A stretch of 17,822 nucleotides of DNA from positions 1-17,822 of the forward strand of contig CALLZZ010000046.1 of NCBI GenBank assembly GCA_937858235.1, read 5' to 3'. The notes under the pieces were generated by a model. It worked only from the letters and a program-made list of their open reading frames with translations. It searched no databases and had not been told where the DNA came from. Both the position numbers and the translations under genes were made by a program. This DNA is from an uncultured Clostridia bacterium. GTDB lineage: Bacteria > Bacillota > Clostridia > Oscillospirales > Oscillospiraceae. The stretch's first letter is position 1; every line of letters starts with the position of its first letter. Shown piece by piece: positions 16,349 through 17,822 of the stretch.

Positions 16349-16906
16349 CTATATTATATTAAAAGCCCTATAATATGAATTAGGCTTCAGTCTGTCAAAC
16401 AATTTAACTTGTGTCCCATCAAAGGTTCCTGGATACATAACTATAATTGGAATATCCGGAAAGTGTGGCTGCAATGCATCCAATAATGCGTGTATTCTCA
16501 TAAATGGAAATACTTCTCCAACTCCAGTCAACATTAAGACATCACCTAGCTTATGTGGCTCATACTGCATCTTTTTGATAAACATTTCATCCGTTGCAAT
16601 GGAATGCATCTGCTTCAAAAGATATTCTTTTCCCTTCTTTTCTTCCATACGAGGAATGCTATCAATAATACGCTTATCCTCACAGATGAAAAGAAAGGTT
16701 TCATAAAGATTATATATCTTTAAATGACAGTTAAGTGTTTGGTCAGTTGCAATTTGGTCCACGAAATGCCTTACCGTCATCTCATATTCTGGATCATAAC
16801 AGAACATTCGTATGTTGACCTCATTACTTAGACCTTTACCTTCCAAAAACTCAGGCTCTTGTATTAATGCTCTGACTTTATCCAAGCGTTCTTTTATGTT
16901 ACTCAT
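16349..16906 (-). CDS. brxB: BrxB, DUF1788 protein of BREX
   Basis: A 185-residue protein of the DUF1788 family, a core BREX type 1 component with no known enzymatic role; it is generally regarded as a scaffold or partner of BrxC, PglX and PglZ. Family segments seen are SNEVNIRMFCYDPEYEM, IYNLYETFLFICEDKRI, MLTGVGEVFPFMRIHALLD and PIIVMYPGTFDG near the C-terminus. Length is as expected. ATG 16906 follows GGAGG (16914-16918), which lies just before the end of brxA; the genes are 13 bases apart, so translational coupling is likely. Soluble, with no membrane segment. Confidence 0.93.
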   Translation of the reverse strand: MSNIKERLDKVRALIQEPEFLEGKGLSNEVNIRMFCYDPEYEMTVRHFVDQIATDQTLNCHLKIYNLYETFLFICEDKRIIDSIPRMEEKKGKEYLLKQMHSIATDEMFIKKMQYEPHKLGDVLMLTGVGEVFPFMRIHALLDALQPHFPDIPIIVMYPGTFDGTQVKLFDRLKPNSYYRAFNII

Positions 16907-16919
16907 GGGTGTTCCTCCT

Positions 16920-17555
16920 TTACGAGAAGCAATTGAATGCTGGCAGTGCTGCTACATCTCCATTACTTCTAATAGCATTTTCTAATATGGGGTTTAGCCA
17001 TACCGGATTCAGGTGGTCAGCCTTTGTGCTGTCAAGATATTCATTGTCAACAAGCACTTTCGTCAGAACCTGTTTTAATTTTCTAATCGTTGAATCGCTC
17101 CATGTCGACACAGCATCGTTCTGCTCCTGAAGACGCATGAAAAATACATTCAAATCCATTCTACCAAAGGTGGTATCCTGTGTTCGGTACTTCTCGCCGA
17201 TGACGGTCAACATAAAATCCCATACCAATCCGTTATATTTCATCAAGGCATATAAACATATCTGCTTTGCAATATCTGTCGATTGTGTGGCAATTGCTTC
17301 AACAAGAGAAACATCGTTCATTAGTTTAAGTCTGTTAATACATGCCTTCGCCATTCCTTTTATTGATCTCTCAGTCGGAAACTGAAACAAGTTCTCATCA
17401 ACAATACGCTCCACTATTTTATTTTCTGATAATCCTTCACACATTAACTTTGCGGTGGATCTCATTTCATAAAATAAAAATTGTTCTCTGGTGAGAGATG
17501 CTTTGTATGGGCTGGAACTGCTCACGTTCATCTTCCCATTCTGATTTTGTACCAT
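16920..17555 (-). CDS. brxA: BrxA, DUF1819 protein of BREX
   Basis: A 211-residue DUF1819 protein, first core gene of the BREX operon. BrxA proteins are small helical DNA-binding proteins; their exact task in defence is unclear. Recognisable parts are SLTREQFLFYEMRSTAKLM, FQFPTERSIKGMAKACINRL, LYALMKYNGLVWDFMLTVIG, and WSDSTIRKLKQVLTKVL with a winged-helix look near residues 150-175. The family end, with its LNPVWLNPIL stretch, is present. ATG 17555 has a clear AGGAGG at 17564-17569. The gene lies 75 bases after the small regulator, which probably shares its transcript. Confidence 0.93.
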   Translation of the reverse strand: MVQNQNGKMNVSSSSPYKASLTREQFLFYEMRSTAKLMCEGLSENKIVERIVDENLFQFPTERSIKGMAKACINRLKLMNDVSLVEAIATQSTDIAKQICLYALMKYNGLVWDFMLTVIGEKYRTQDTTFGRMDLNVFFMRLQEQNDAVSTWSDSTIRKLKQVLTKVLVDNEYLDSTKADHLNPVWLNPILENAIRSNGDVAALPAFNCFS

Positions 17556-17630
17556 ATATAAAACCTCCTGTAGGTCATCCTCTATAGATATCTGTTAATT
17601 AATTCTGTCATTTCTATCAAACATCCGAAA

Positions 17631-17822
17631 TTAGTCTTTATCCGGAGTGTCATTAACTATTTCCATAATATCTGCAATATCGCATTTAAGTGCTGTACAG
17701 ATTCGAATCAGAACATCAGTTGTGATATTATCTCCTTTTCCCAACTTTGCAACAGATGCGGAACTGATACCACTCACTTTCTTCAAGTCCTGCTTATTCA
17801 TATGTTTATCAATTAGTAGCTT
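17631..17822 (-). CDS. XRE-type helix-turn-helix regulator, partial (5' end outside window)
   Basis: The last 63 residues of a small Cro/CI-like regulator. The frame runs from the window edge (KLLIDKHMNKQDLKKVSG) through the recognition-helix region ISSASVAKLGKGD and a third conserved part, TDVLIRICTALKCDIADIMEI, to TAA at 17631. Proteins of this kind have about 65-75 residues, so only a few N-terminal residues are missing. It is the gene directly before brxA on the same strand, so it may control the BREX operon. Many BREX loci instead use the larger WYL-type BrxR, so this would be a different solution. The 75-base gap to brxA shows no convincing promoter, which favours co-transcription. Confidence 0.8.
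   Translation of the reverse strand, partial: KLLIDKHMNKQDLKKVSGISSASVAKLGKGDNITTDVLIRICTALKCDIADIMEIVNDTPDKD

Noticed and set aside
17556..17630. Possible promoter between the regulator and brxA
   Set aside because: ATGACA and TATCTA or TATAGA are present but with spacing of 15 or 19 bases; too weak to claim.
1..17822. CRISPR array, rRNA or tRNA genes
   Set aside because: No regularly spaced short repeats were seen, and no sequence resembling ribosomal or transfer RNA was recognised by eye.

Overview
The window looks like part of a defence island on the chromosome (or a large integrated element) of a low-GC Firmicute, most likely a clostridium of the Lachnospiraceae type. The reasons are AGGAGG-type ribosome binding sites in front of nearly every gene, roughly 40% GC, and remnants of mobile elements typical of clostridia. 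Almost all genes are on the minus strand, so transcription runs from high to low coordinates. No taxonomic search was possible; the host is inferred.

From 17822 down to 5346 lies a type 1 BREX locus in canonical order: a small XRE-type regulator (cut by the window edge), brxA, brxB, brxC, pglX, pglZ and brxL. Spacings are mostly 12-20 bases, as in one operon; the 87-base brxC-pglX gap is the exception and holds two hairpins. The first five genes look intact. brxL is not: it keeps its N-terminal and AAA+ regions but stops at residue 385, where a transposon end (TGTGACA...) has replaced the Lon-like C-terminal half. pglX carries a central block of about 1.6 kb that is clearly poorer in GC than its two ends, suggesting an exchanged specificity region.

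From 5350 down to about 4497 is the right-hand piece of the transposon that cut brxL: the 3' end of an ExeA-like AAA+ transposition ATPase gene, an intact small downstream gene, a hairpin and repeated end motifs. Its left part is missing.

From 4376 to 1668 lies a Thoeris locus with its own likely promoter: a TIR gene broken by a one-base frameshift (thsB1), thsA (SIR2 plus SLOG, 476 residues) and a second, different TIR gene that is intact (thsB2). ThsB proteins make a cyclic ADP-ribose signal on phage infection, which switches on NAD+ destruction by ThsA. If thsB1 is truly dead, the locus would depend on thsB2.

From about 1660 to 1 everything is decayed mobile DNA: a tyrosine recombinase missing its N-terminus, with an amber stop and a frameshift; palindromic motifs just behind it that may be recombination sites; the C-terminal piece of an IS4-type transposase; and AT-rich sequence with hairpins. 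In short, two stacked anti-phage systems sit among broken mobile elements, and the decay has reached one gene of each system (brxL and thsB1).
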